DNA of 63,374 nt from Elusimicrobiales bacterium. Lineage in GTDB: Bacteria > Elusimicrobiota > Elusimicrobia > Elusimicrobiales > UBA9959. The notes below the pieces were generated by a model, which worked only from the letters and a program-made list of their open reading frames with translations, was not told where the DNA came from and searched no databases. The stretch lies in NCBI GenBank assembly GCA_028713125.1, contig JAQTOU010000010.1, forward strand, positions 1 through 63,374, read 5' to 3'. How positions within the stretch are numbered: position 1 is the first letter of the stretch; each line of letters starts with the position of its first letter. Positions 43,757-52,002 of the stretch are shown piece by piece. Both the position numbers and the translations under genes were made by a program.

Positions 43757-44062
43757 TTAGGCTTTCTTTACGGGTTCCGCGTTCGCCTTGATCATCATCG
43801 AACGAAGGACGGTTTCCTGCAGCTTCAGGCTGTGAGTGATGCCCTTAACGCTGGCGGGAACGGCCTTGACCTTCATATAGACGTAAAAGCCGTCGCGGTT
43901 CTTGCCCACGGCGTGGGAGAACTTCTTGCGGCCCAGGCGGTCTTCCGCAAGAACCTCGCCTTTCTCGTCGGTGAGGATCTTTTTGGCTTTTTCCACGGCT
44001 TCGCCGACTTCAGCGTCGGTAAGCTGGGGATTTATAATCAACATTAACTCATAGGTAGTCAT
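43757..44062 (-). CDS. rpsF: 30S ribosomal protein S6
   Basis: A 101-residue bS6 with MTTYELMLIINPQL at the start, GRKKFSHAVGKNRDGFYVYM in the middle and LRSMMIKANAEPVKKA at the end. First gene of the rpsF-ssb-rpsR-rplI-dnaB series. In many bacteria S6:S18 feed back on this mRNA; no leader element is evident here. Confidence 0.96.
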   Translation of the reverse strand: MTTYELMLIINPQLTDAEVGEAVEKAKKILTDEKGEVLAEDRLGRKKFSHAVGKNRDGFYVYMKVKAVPASVKGITHSLKLQETVLRSMMIKANAEPVKKA

Positions 44063-44082
44063 AGTAGATTAAGGATAGCAAA

Positions 44083-44856
44083 TTAGCGGACCCTGTTCAA
44101 GATAAGAATTTGTTCCCGGGAAGCCGCGCGGAAAGGCCGGCCCCGGAAGTCGCCGAACCTGGCGGCCAGTTTAAAACCGTTATAATGGGCCAAAGCAAGC
44201 AGTTCCTCTGGGTAAAAACACCTGAGATTAAGGCTTTTTTTGACCGTTTTGCCGGTTTTCTCGCTCCTGTAATGCCAGGTTATGCGCGAAACCTGGGCCT
44301 CCCTGTCATAAGAATAGGTTTCATTGACAAGGACCTTTCCCCCTCCGGCCGGGTCCTCGTAGTAAGCCACCGGCAGCATTTCTTCCGGGTCGCGGACGAG
44401 GCAGCGGGGGTCGGGGTTGAAAACGTCGAAAATGAACCGGCCGCCGGGGGCCAGGTGCCTGGAGACGGAAGCGAAAAGCCCTTCCAGGTCGCCGCGCCCG
44501 CCTAAATGCTGGAGGGAATGGAAAGCCATGAAAATAAGCTTGAATTTCTTCCCGAGGCTGAATTTACGGGCGTCCCCGCGCAGGAAAGGGATCTTTAAGC
44601 CGGCCGCGGCGGCCTTGGCTTTGGCCCGCTCAAGCATCGGGGCGGCCAGATCCAGCCCTGTTATATCTACCCCTTCCTTCTTTAAAGGGATGGTCAGGCG
44701 GCCGGTGCCGCAAGCGAGCTCCAGGACCGGGCCCCGGGATTTTTTGGCCTCGGCCAGGTAAAATTTGAGGTCATTATGGACGGGCGCATTGAAAGCGTCA
44801 TAATGAAGCCCGTCCCAGTAGATCTCGGAGCCATCGGCTATCTTCTCTTTCGCCAT
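44083..44856 (-). CDS. class I SAM-dependent methyltransferase
   Basis: A 257-residue cytoplasmic enzyme. SAM-binding motifs are LELACGTGRLTIPL (motif I, about residues 45-58), ITGLDLAAPML (II) and FLRGDARKFSLGKKFKLIFMAFHSLQHL (spanning III-IV). The substrate is unknown. Start ATG 44856 is preferred over 44871 because an extended -10 (TGGTAAAAT) ends 5 nt before it and would otherwise lie inside the gene. No ribosome site is seen. It precedes rpsF by 20 nt. Confidence 0.85.
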   Translation of the reverse strand: MAKEKIADGSEIYWDGLHYDAFNAPVHNDLKFYLAEAKKSRGPVLELACGTGRLTIPLKKEGVDITGLDLAAPMLERAKAKAAAAGLKIPFLRGDARKFSLGKKFKLIFMAFHSLQHLGGRGDLEGLFASVSRHLAPGGRFIFDVFNPDPRCLVRDPEEMLPVAYYEDPAGGGKVLVNETYSYDREAQVSRITWHYRSEKTGKTVKKSLNLRCFYPEELLALAHYNGFKLAARFGDFRGRPFRAASREQILILNRVR

Positions 44857-44861
44857 AAGGT

Positions 44862-44870
44862 ATTTTACCA
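44862..44870 (-). promoter_or_regulatory. extended -10 giving a leaderless methyltransferase mRNA
   Basis: TGGTAAAAT on the minus strand is followed by 5 nt and ATG 44856, so transcription would start at or next to the start codon. No Shine-Dalgarno sequence is present. Confidence 0.55.
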
Positions 44871-44898
44871 TTTAAGACCAGGGAAACGGGGGCCGCGG

Positions 44899-45029
44899 GG
44901 GCCGGGCATGGGGTCCGGAACGCAAAACACGCTCGGCCACACCGTGGCCTCGCTCGGTATTCGCCTGCCGGGCTATGCAACCGGCAGGCTCAACGACGGT
45001 TTTGCTAACCCGGACCCCACGCCCGGCCC
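44899..45029. repeat. 131-bp structured palindromic repeat, copy 2
   Basis: Terminal inverted repeats (44899-44918 with 45010-45029) pair at 19 of 20 positions. Internal hairpins are GGCCAC-ACC-GTGGCC (about 44935-44949) and GCCTGCCGG/CCGGCAGGC (about 44963-44989), and GCAAAAC near the left arm pairs with GTTTTGC near the right arm. Same length as copy 1. It sits between two divergent genes, ending 8 nt before the -10 of the plus-strand gene. Confidence 0.85.
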
Positions 45030-45036
45030 AGTCACT

Positions 45037-45045
45037 TGCTATAAT
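45037..45045 (+). promoter_or_regulatory. extended -10 giving a leaderless TPR-protein mRNA
   Basis: TGCTATAAT is followed by 6 nt and ATG 45052. There is no ribosome site upstream. This places the transcription start at the start codon. Confidence 0.6.
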
Positions 45046-45051
45046 TTCGTA

Positions 45052-46776
45052 ATGCTAAAGGAGATAAACTTCAGAACTTTTCTATCCCCGGCGCTTATCG
45101 CTTTGGCGGCTTTCCTGGCTTTCGGGCTTACGCTTAAGGTGGGGTTCCTGTGGGACGACCACCGGATGATAGAGCAGAACCCGCATATCTCGCTCAGCGC
45201 GGCCAACCTTGCGGCCGCTTTCAAGGGCGATCCGTTCAACCAGGGGATCAACTATTACCGGCCGCTGCAGACCGTAAGCAATATGGCCGACTTCGCGCTC
45301 TGGGGCTACAGGCCGGCCGGCTACCACCTGACGAATTTTATTTTCCACGCGGCGGCGGCCGTACTGTTTTTTTACCTTGCCCTGACGCTCGGTTTCGCGC
45401 GGCCGGCGGCCTTCTGGGCCGCCGTCCTGCTCGCCGCGCACCCGGCGGCGGTGGAGCAGCTCCTGATAATAGCCGGCCGGGCCGAACTGGCCTCCGGGGC
45501 CTGCATGCTTGCTTCCCTTCTTCTCTTCCTTAAGGACAAAGCGGCGCTTTCCTTCGTTTTTTTCCTGGCCGCCGCCGGCTTCAAAGAGAACGGGATAATA
45601 ACGCCGGCCCTGGCCGCGCTCTGCCTCTGGAACCTGAAGCGCGACAAAAAAGACTACCTGAAACTTCTGCCCTTTTTCGCTTTTATACCGGTCTATCTTC
45701 TTGTCCGGCACGAGGCCCTCGGCATGGGCACGCTCTCCAGGGGTTTCGCGCCGGTGCTTTCCGGCCTGTTCCTGAAAGTCCCGCAAGCCGTCCTCATCTA
45801 TCTTAAGGAGGCCGTCCTCCCTTTCGACATGCACTCCCACCGGATGCAGCCGGAATACGCGCTCCTGAACTACGCCGCCCTGCCGCTCCTGGCGGCGGCC
45901 GCTTTCCTTATCGCTAAAAAAGGCGGGCGGATCGTTATTTTCTGCGCCGCCTGGTACCTGCTTAACCTGGCCCCGAAACTGCCGCTACTGGCCGCAAATG
46001 ACCTGATGCTGGACCACTGGGTTTATATAGCCAATGCCGGGCTTTTCCTATGGGCGGCGGACTTCCTGGCCGCGCGCGGCGGCTATAAGCGGCTTCTACC
46101 GCTGGCGGCTTCGATACTGGTCCTGGCTTCCGCAGTGAACATTCCGCAGCGGAGCACGGACCTGAAAATTTACGAGCACGCGGCGCTCCGCTCCTCTTCG
46201 AAGCCGATGCTCTATAATCTGGCGCGGGAATATTACCTGGCCGGAAGAGCGCTGAAAAGCAGGGCGCTGCTCGAGAGGATAGTTAACGAGGAGCCCGGCA
46301 ACCCTATATACCTGAACGGCCTGGCCCTGGCCCGGTGGAAAACAGGGGAGGTCCACGGGGCGCTCGCGGCGCTGGATGCGGCGCTGGCGGCGAAGCCTTC
46401 GGACCCGGAAACTCTTTTCAATAAATACACCGTCCTCGCCGGAGCCGGCAGGAACAAAGAAGCGCTGGCCGCGATCAAAGAACTGGTCGCGGTCCAGCCC
46501 GATTACGCCCCGGCCCTGCTCACCCTCGCGCGCGCCGATTCCGCCACCGGCCGGCTGGCCGAAGCGGAGGCTTTGTACAGGAAAATACTGAAAGACAACC
46601 CCGGGAATACAGAAGCGCTTAACGATTACGGCGTTCTGCTTGCCCGCCAGGGAAACTATCCCGCCGCCGGAGAACTTTTCAGCCGCGCCCTGCGGCTTTC
46701 GCCCGGCCTTGAAAGCGCGAGGCAGAACCTGGCCAGGCTTGAAAATATCCGCGCGGCTCAGTCAGCGAAACATTAG
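45052..46776 (+). CDS. polytopic membrane protein with C-terminal TPR repeats (TMTC/GT-C-like)
   Basis: A 574-residue protein. The N-terminal two-thirds has about ten transmembrane helices with a WDDHRMIEQNPHI luminal-type loop, NYYRPLQTVSNMADFALWG and HPAAVEQLLIIAGRAELASG, like DUF1736/TMTC proteins and GT-C glycosyltransferases. The C-terminus (about 400-560) holds at least four TPRs (for example GNTEALNDYGVLLARQGNYP). Its likely role is glycosyl transfer outside the inner membrane, inferred from family resemblance. Start ATG 45052 is supported by the promoter; longer in-frame starts would run through the repeat. Confidence 0.82.
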   Translation: MLKEINFRTFLSPALIALAAFLAFGLTLKVGFLWDDHRMIEQNPHISLSAANLAAAFKGDPFNQGINYYRPLQTVSNMADFALWGYRPAGYHLTNFIFHAAAAVLFFYLALTLGFARPAAFWAAVLLAAHPAAVEQLLIIAGRAELASGACMLASLLLFLKDKAALSFVFFLAAAGFKENGIITPALAALCLWNLKRDKKDYLKLLPFFAFIPVYLLVRHEALGMGTLSRGFAPVLSGLFLKVPQAVLIYLKEAVLPFDMHSHRMQPEYALLNYAALPLLAAAAFLIAKKGGRIVIFCAAWYLLNLAPKLPLLAANDLMLDHWVYIANAGLFLWAADFLAARGGYKRLLPLAASILVLASAVNIPQRSTDLKIYEHAALRSSSKPMLYNLAREYYLAGRALKSRALLERIVNEEPGNPIYLNGLALARWKTGEVHGALAALDAALAAKPSDPETLFNKYTVLAGAGRNKEALAAIKELVAVQPDYAPALLTLARADSATGRLAEAEALYRKILKDNPGNTEALNDYGVLLARQGNYPAAGELFSRALRLSPGLESARQNLARLENIRAAQSAKH

Positions 46777-46802
46777 ACCTCTGGAAAATACCCGCGCAAA
46801 AC

Positions 46803-46836
46803 AAAACCGCGCCGGCTTTTCAGCCGGCGCGGTTTT
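46803..46836. terminator. bidirectional terminator
   Basis: A perfect 15-bp stem, AAAACCGCGCCGGCT / AGCCGGCGCGGTTTT, with a 4-nt loop. It separates the converging TPR gene and the 458-residue secreted protein gene. Confidence 0.93.
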
Positions 46837-46854
46837 AATTTCAGCCTGTATCTT

Positions 46855-48231
46855 TTACTCCGGCAGGTTGATGGTATAGCCTTCCTTGACGAGGAAAGCG
46901 GCGGCCTTTTCTATCGTGGGGAAGGCCCCGGCGTTCTCCTGCCTGGCCCCGAAATCGTCCAGCTTCGCAAGTATGCATTCAAGAGCGGTGCGGACGGGCT
47001 GGGGCGTTTCCGGCTTCCTGATAAGCGCGTAAATATCCTCGTAGAAGCTGACATCGCGGCTCACGGGACCTCTGACGCACCAGTAAGAGCCGTTTATCAC
47101 GCCGTAGCCGGCGCTGGTCCTGACCGGCCCGCCGGTAGCTTCGCCGGGATAGCCGGTGAAGAAATAGTGCTGCTCGTCCCAGCGCTGCTTGTCCGCGACC
47201 ATGTAGATGGCGTAATCCTTGAGCGGGGGTATCCCGCCGGGGAGGTAGGCCGTGCCCTGGCTGGCCATTATCAGCTCCCTCGCGTAAGGGAACCGGGCGC
47301 CCTGGCCGCGGCAGTAAAGTTTCGCCTGGGTCGCCGTCGTCTGGGGCTGCGTGGCGGGCGAGGGGATCCACTGCAGGTTCGGCTGCGGGTTCACCCAGCC
47401 GGCGTACTCGTTGGACTGGAAGAAATCGAAAACCTTTTTGGCGAGAAGCCTCATCGCGTCTTTAATCGGGGCGGTGACCTCGAAGTTCCTGATCTGGCCG
47501 GTGCTGATCTTTTCGATGGTCAGCGTGACGGAGATGTTCGCGCCGCCCAGCATCGTATAGGAACCATAAAGAACGTAATCCACGCCCTTTAAGATATCCA
47601 TCGGCAGGGTCTTGCGCGGCGACTTGGCTTTCACGTCCACCACCACCGGGGCGCCGGAATAGATGAAATCCATCTTGCGGCTTCCGTCGCTTATAGCGTA
47701 AGCGCGGTAAAGCCCGTCGATCTCGGCGCGGAACTGGTTCTCGAAAGAGACGTTGATCCCCTGCACGGCGTCGTCCTTATGCTTGCTGTGCATCCCGTCG
47801 AAAGTGAGAAGGATGTTGGCGAGGGTCTTCGCCAGCTCGTTCATGTCGGCGTTGGCCGCGGCCATCGGGATCATCACGCTCCCGAATTCCTGCCACAGGA
47901 TGTCCCTGACCATGTCCCTGTTCTGGTTCATCGTATATTCGAATTCGGCGTAGTCGGCCCCGCGGAGGAAAACGATGTCCGGCCAGATATGCTCCAGCTT
48001 GCCCTGGTCCTGGAAAGCCGGGCCGGGCTGGAAAGCGGGGGCGGGAGGTATAGGGGCTGCGACCGGGGCGACCTTATCGCCCTGGACCGCGAGCTGTTCG
48101 GCCAGCGCGCTTTTGCCGGAGCCGGAGAAAGGAGAGAAGTCGGCTGCGCGGGCCGGCGCAAGCAAAGCGCCGGTCAGAGAGAGGAACATTGAGGAAATTA
48201 TGATCTTGGAAACAGCTTTGTTTATGTTCAT
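46855..48231 (-). CDS. secreted protein with CsgG/LpoB-like and Lcl-like regions, function unknown
   Basis: A 458-residue exported protein from ATG 48231 (MNINKAVSKIII start, signal peptide about 29 residues); ATG 48276 would add 15 residues ahead of it. After the signal comes ADFSPFSGSG and a Pro/Ala linker, the shared tag. Residues about 180-260 contain VDYVLYGSYTMLGGANISVT, the pattern of CsgG/LpoB-type folds. The C-terminal part (about 310-420) resembles Lcl/FISUMP-type domains (ARFPYARELIMASQG, GYGVINGSYWCVRGP). No full-length match is recognised. A TAGACT -10 lies 7 nt before ATG. Confidence 0.7.
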   Translation of the reverse strand: MNINKAVSKIIISSMFLSLTGALLAPARAADFSPFSGSGKSALAEQLAVQGDKVAPVAAPIPPAPAFQPGPAFQDQGKLEHIWPDIVFLRGADYAEFEYTMNQNRDMVRDILWQEFGSVMIPMAAANADMNELAKTLANILLTFDGMHSKHKDDAVQGINVSFENQFRAEIDGLYRAYAISDGSRKMDFIYSGAPVVVDVKAKSPRKTLPMDILKGVDYVLYGSYTMLGGANISVTLTIEKISTGQIRNFEVTAPIKDAMRLLAKKVFDFFQSNEYAGWVNPQPNLQWIPSPATQPQTTATQAKLYCRGQGARFPYARELIMASQGTAYLPGGIPPLKDYAIYMVADKQRWDEQHYFFTGYPGEATGGPVRTSAGYGVINGSYWCVRGPVSRDVSFYEDIYALIRKPETPQPVRTALECILAKLDDFGARQENAGAFPTIEKAAAFLVKEGYTINLPE

Positions 48232-48366
48232 GGCTATAAGTCTAGCCAAAACAAGGCAGTTCTCAATAGAGGCCAAGGGCCTAAATCACCAGGGCTTTAA
48301 TACCTACGCTTATCTGGGCCCTCGGACTCCGCTGCGGCCTTTGCGCGGGCCGCCGGGGTTCCGGGC

Positions 48367-49533
48367 TCAGAATTCTTTACCGCCCAGCGCCTTCATCAGC
48401 TCCGTAGCCGACACTTTCGGGTAAACCATCGTTATGCAGTGCAGGGAGCCCTGCCCGCGGTTGGACAACGTATTGGAAGAGCCGCCGGTGGCCTTGAGGC
48501 CGAGGCTCCTGTACACAGCCAGCGCCTGCTCGTCCGTGGGGCGGCCGAACACGGGGACTATCACCTTGCCGTCCATTATAAGAGAGTTGGCGTAAGTTTC
48601 GTAAGGGCCGCTCGGTTTGGGCAGCATATGCACGGTAAAGCCCTTCCCCTGCAGTATGTCCTTATATTCCGGCAGGTCGGTAACGATCACCTTGTCGCTT
48701 ATGAAGCTGACATGCTCGTCCACATGGCCTATCCCGTCCACGAAAGGCAGGCGGATCAGCTGCCTGCAGCCGTACAGGCTCGTGAAGATGTCGTCGGGGA
48801 TCTTTACATGCGCGCCGTGGTTGACCATCACGCAGTCGCCGGCGGCATTGGCCTTGAAGTTGCCGCCCTCAAAATAGAACTCGTGCTTCTCGAGGCCGGC
48901 GTGGAAGAGGCGGGCGATCTCGGCGTCGGGCTCGAAACGGTGGCCATACACCGCGTCCACCACGCCGAACTTGCCGGCATTGCTGAAGACCGGCACGGGG
49001 ATGCCGTCGCGGGCCCAGAAGCCCTGGCTTGCATTGGGCAGGGCTATTAATTTTATGCGGGAGCGGGGAACAACGCTTTCGTAGGCGCTGAGCACTCTTT
49101 CTTTGGTGGCGGGGTCGGCGCTGGAGGCGAAGATGACCAGGGTCGCGTCGGCCGGAAGGTTCCGGGCCATCTCCAGCTTGCCGGGGCCGGAATCGAAGTT
49201 GAAATCCGCGCTCATTATGAGATAGCCGGTCTTTTCATAATCGGCGAAAGGGCGGTATTGCCCTTCCAGGGATTTCAGGTAAATGCTCTTGGTCGCGCTT
49301 TTTTCCAGCCCGGTATTGTGGCCGGTCATCGACTTGCGCTCCGAAGGAGTGTAGCCGTGGGTGGGCACGTCCGGAGAAGCGGTGAACACCTTTTCCAGGG
49401 AAGCCGGGGCCGAAACCACGGGCGCGGCCTGGGCATCCGAACCCTTAAGGCCGAAACTCTCGGCCGCTTTAAGCGGGCCTCCGAACGAGGCCGAGAAAAT
49501 TAAAGCCGCTATAAGTGAAAGAAGTTTTTTCAT
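48367..49533 (-). CDS. secreted Porphyromonas-type peptidylarginine deiminase/agmatine deiminase relative
   Basis: A 388-residue protein with a signal peptide (about 1-23), ESFGLKGSD (the shared tag) and a guanidino-group-modifying domain. Catalytic positions match the PAD_porph family: Trp173/Asp176 in FWARDG, EGGNF at 222-226, HVDEH with His270 and Asp272, and nucleophile Cys366 in GSLHCITMVYP. It hydrolyses a guanidino group to a ureido group plus ammonia. The signal peptide favours a peptidyl-arginine or extracellular substrate over cytoplasmic agmatine. An extended -10, TGCTATACT, lies near 49581-49589 on the minus strand. Confidence 0.86.
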   Translation of the reverse strand: MKKLLSLIAALIFSASFGGPLKAAESFGLKGSDAQAAPVVSAPASLEKVFTASPDVPTHGYTPSERKSMTGHNTGLEKSATKSIYLKSLEGQYRPFADYEKTGYLIMSADFNFDSGPGKLEMARNLPADATLVIFASSADPATKERVLSAYESVVPRSRIKLIALPNASQGFWARDGIPVPVFSNAGKFGVVDAVYGHRFEPDAEIARLFHAGLEKHEFYFEGGNFKANAAGDCVMVNHGAHVKIPDDIFTSLYGCRQLIRLPFVDGIGHVDEHVSFISDKVIVTDLPEYKDILQGKGFTVHMLPKPSGPYETYANSLIMDGKVIVPVFGRPTDEQALAVYRSLGLKATGGSSNTLSNRGQGSLHCITMVYPKVSATELMKALGGKEF

Positions 49534-49668
49534 AATGTCGCCCTCTATAATTGCCGCTTAAGCAGGTTTCACCCTAATAGTATAGCAGTCGCTTTCCAAT
49601 GCGCAAGGGGCTGCAGAATATCGCAGCTTGTCGGTCTTTTCAGGCGTCGGAGCGCTTGCCGCCGATCA
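49534..49668 (-). promoter_or_regulatory. promoter region of the deiminase gene
   Basis: On the minus strand an extended -10 (TGCTATACT, about 49589-49581) is followed by a leader of about 45 nt with GAGGGCG before ATG 49533. The rest (49590-49668) holds only a weak GCTGC/GCAGC hairpin and no clear terminator for the fibre gene. Confidence 0.55.
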
Positions 49669-51909
49669 CTACCATAAAATTTGCCCGGCGGGGTTGAACA
49701 GCAGCCAGGTATAGATCCCTATTATCACCCAATTCGTGCCGTCGCTTTGAATGGTCACAAAATCGCCGCGGTGGTCGAGAACAAGGGCGGCGGTGGAATC
49801 ATACTTATCCAGTGTTTCGAGCCCGCTTGGAACGATATTTGCTAGCCAATTGTCGTTAACCAGCTTGAAAGTATAAATTCTGCCGCTTATGCCGGCAGCG
49901 GACGGCAGCATCACGTCCACATTAGTGGTATCCGCGGCTACCAGCACCGTGCTGTCATTGCCAGTCACCGTGTATGGGGTATCTGTACCTATTATAGTCT
50001 TGATCGGCAGCGAAATAGCTCCGCTCCAGCTGCCGGAATTTACCAGGGCGCCTGTTGAAAGAACGACGGCGGCCAGATTCTCAGTTAAAGTCCCGGTGGA
50101 GGCGGCCACATTGTCCACGCGGGTATTCAAAGCGCTGTCGGCGCCGGAACGATTAGTGGTTTCAGCCCCCAGGTTTACCGTCAAAGTTCCGGTCGAAGCC
50201 GCCACACTATCAACGCGGGTATTCAAAGCGCTGTCGGCGCCGGAACGGCTAGTGGTTTCAGCCCCCAGGTTTACGGTTAAAGTACCGGTCGAAGCCGCAA
50301 CATTGTCAACACGGGTATTCAAGGCGCTGTCCGCCCCGGAGCGAGCCGTGGTTTCGGCCCCCAGGTTTATCGTCAAAGTTCCGGTCGAAGCCGCAACATT
50401 GTCAACGCGGGTATTCAAGGCGCTGTCCGCCCCGGAGCGAGCCGTGGTTTCGGCCCCCAGGTTTACGGTTAAAGTACCGGTCGAAGCCGCCACACTATCA
50501 ACGCGGGTATTCAAAGCGCTGTCGGCGCCGGAACGGCTAGTGGTTTCAGCCCCCAGGTTTACCGTCAAAGTTCCGGTCGAAGCCGCCACACTATCAACGC
50601 GGGTATTCAAAGCGCTGTCGGCGCCGGAACGGCTAGTGGTTTCAGCCCCCAGGTTTACCGTCAAGGTTCCGGTCGAAGCCGCCACGCTATCAACGCGGGT
50701 ATTCAAAGCGCTGTCGGCGCCGGAGCGGGCGCTGGTTTCCGTTGACAGGTTGGCCGCGATAGTTCCCGTAGAAGTAATAACGCTGCCGATCGTCGCCGCG
50801 CTGCCGTAGCCGGCCAGGGCGTGGTTCCCCCAGCTATAAGCGGTATTCCAGTTGCCGTAGCTTGTTAACGGACCCGTAGAAAGCGCCACAGCCGACAGGT
50901 TTAAAGTTAAAGTCCCGGTAGAGGCGGCCACATTGTCCACCCTGGTGTTCAAGGCGCTGTCGGCGCCGGAGCGGGCCGTAGTTTCCGTAGATAAATTGGC
51001 CGCGATGGTTCCCGTGGAAGCAATAACGCTGTCAAGCGCCGCCGCGCTGCCGTAACCGGCCAGGGCGTGGTTCCCCCAGCCGTAAGAGGCATTCCAGTTG
51101 GCGTAGCCGGCGAGCGGGGCGGTAGAAAGCACGACCGCCGCCAGATTTGCAGTTAAAGTTCCTGTGGAAGCCGCGATACTATCCACCTGCGAAGTTAAAA
51201 CGCCCATAGCGGCCGAATTCACATTTGTAAGCGCCGAGCCGTCCAGCGCCGCAAGTTTCCCGGTACCGTCGAGCCTTACAATCTGGTCGGCGCCGTTAAA
51301 CCCGCCGTAGAAAGCTCCCGTGGTTATATAAACCCTGTCGTCGCTGAATTTTCCCGAGGTTATGGCCGCGGTCGAAAAGGTCGCCGCGGCGCCCGTCCAG
51401 TTGGCCAGGCCGGCGGGCACGTTTTTAAGCTGCGTCCAGTCCACCGCGTTGGTAGAGGTGTTTATAACGGAAGGCGCCGAGGGATCTTTTTCCAGGTTCG
51501 ACAGGGAGATAACGGCATCGGAAGAAAGGGCCTGCGCCACCAGGGCGTAGGGGGCCGAGACCATCTCCTGCCTGGGGGAGAGCGTGATGCCGTCCACCGT
51601 TATTTCCACGTAGCGCGCCCCCGCGAAAGTCGCGGTAGAAAGGTTAAGCGGCGTGCCGGCCTCGAGCACGACGCTGAACACGCCGTTCGCCACGGCCACG
51701 CCCGCGGCCAGGCTGGTCCAGACCAGGGCGCCCCCCGACTGCGCGTCGTAGACGTCAAAGGTAAAACTCTTCGTTCCCTGCGCGGGCTTGCCGTTTTCTT
51801 CAAGCCGCCCCTGGAAGTTTATCTTCAGCGGGGCCCCGGCGTAAGAAAAGCTGAAAAGCAGGGGATAAAGGCTTAAGGACAGGACTAATGCTCTAATATA
51901 TTTTTTCAT
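49669..51909 (-). CDS. secreted fibre-like protein with tandem 32-residue repeats
   Basis: A 746-residue exported protein from ATG 51909 (GGAGACGG upstream); ATG 51978 would add 23 residues before the signal peptide (MKKYIRALVLSLSLYPLLFS). The N-terminal domain (about 25-130) has LKINFQGRLEENGKPAQG, seen in many surface fibres. Residues about 240-410 have long repeats with WGNHALAGYGSAA, a phage tail-fibre-like signature. Seven tandem 32-residue units (RSGADSALNTRVD and AASTGTLTVNLG) follow, then a C-terminal beta domain (about 650-746). Likely a trimeric surface fibre or adhesin. Same strand as the sorting-domain and PorV-HEAT genes upstream. Confidence 0.8.
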   Translation of the reverse strand: MKKYIRALVLSLSLYPLLFSFSYAGAPLKINFQGRLEENGKPAQGTKSFTFDVYDAQSGGALVWTSLAAGVAVANGVFSVVLEAGTPLNLSTATFAGARYVEITVDGITLSPRQEMVSAPYALVAQALSSDAVISLSNLEKDPSAPSVINTSTNAVDWTQLKNVPAGLANWTGAAATFSTAAITSGKFSDDRVYITTGAFYGGFNGADQIVRLDGTGKLAALDGSALTNVNSAAMGVLTSQVDSIAASTGTLTANLAAVVLSTAPLAGYANWNASYGWGNHALAGYGSAAALDSVIASTGTIAANLSTETTARSGADSALNTRVDNVAASTGTLTLNLSAVALSTGPLTSYGNWNTAYSWGNHALAGYGSAATIGSVITSTGTIAANLSTETSARSGADSALNTRVDSVAASTGTLTVNLGAETTSRSGADSALNTRVDSVAASTGTLTVNLGAETTSRSGADSALNTRVDSVAASTGTLTVNLGAETTARSGADSALNTRVDNVAASTGTLTINLGAETTARSGADSALNTRVDNVAASTGTLTVNLGAETTSRSGADSALNTRVDSVAASTGTLTVNLGAETTNRSGADSALNTRVDNVAASTGTLTENLAAVVLSTGALVNSGSWSGAISLPIKTIIGTDTPYTVTGNDSTVLVAADTTNVDVMLPSAAGISGRIYTFKLVNDNWLANIVPSGLETLDKYDSTAALVLDHRGDFVTIQSDGTNWVIIGIYTWLLFNPAGQILW
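50090..50745 (-). repeat. tandem 96-bp coding repeats
   Basis: About seven head-to-tail copies of a 96-bp unit, in frame with the fibre gene (32 residues each). Neighbouring units differ at only a few bases, and an eighth, separated copy lies near 50935-50985. The near identity at DNA level indicates recent expansion and a potential for copy-number change by recombination. Confidence 0.92.
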
Positions 51910-51976
51910 AATCACGACCGTCTCCGTTCTATATTCCGCTCCGCAAAAAACGACGCTTGTTTCATAAGCCGGGAAC

Positions 51977-51995
51977 AAAAAGCCGCGGCCGCGGC
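51977..51995 (-). terminator. probable terminator after the sorting-domain gene
   Basis: On the minus strand GCCGC-GGCC-GCGGC is followed by TTTTTG, just after the 182-residue gene. The stem is short but GC-rich. Confidence 0.55.
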
Positions 51996-52002
51996 CGGGG
52001 CC

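Noticed and set aside
50090-50745. CRISPR array
   Set aside because: Units are 96 bp, contiguous, coding and without unique spacers; no cas genes are present.
49889-50809. Plus-strand 306-codon ORF with tidy repeats
   Set aside because: It is the antisense reading of the 96-bp repeats in the fibre gene; the repeat period being a multiple of three keeps the opposite frame open.
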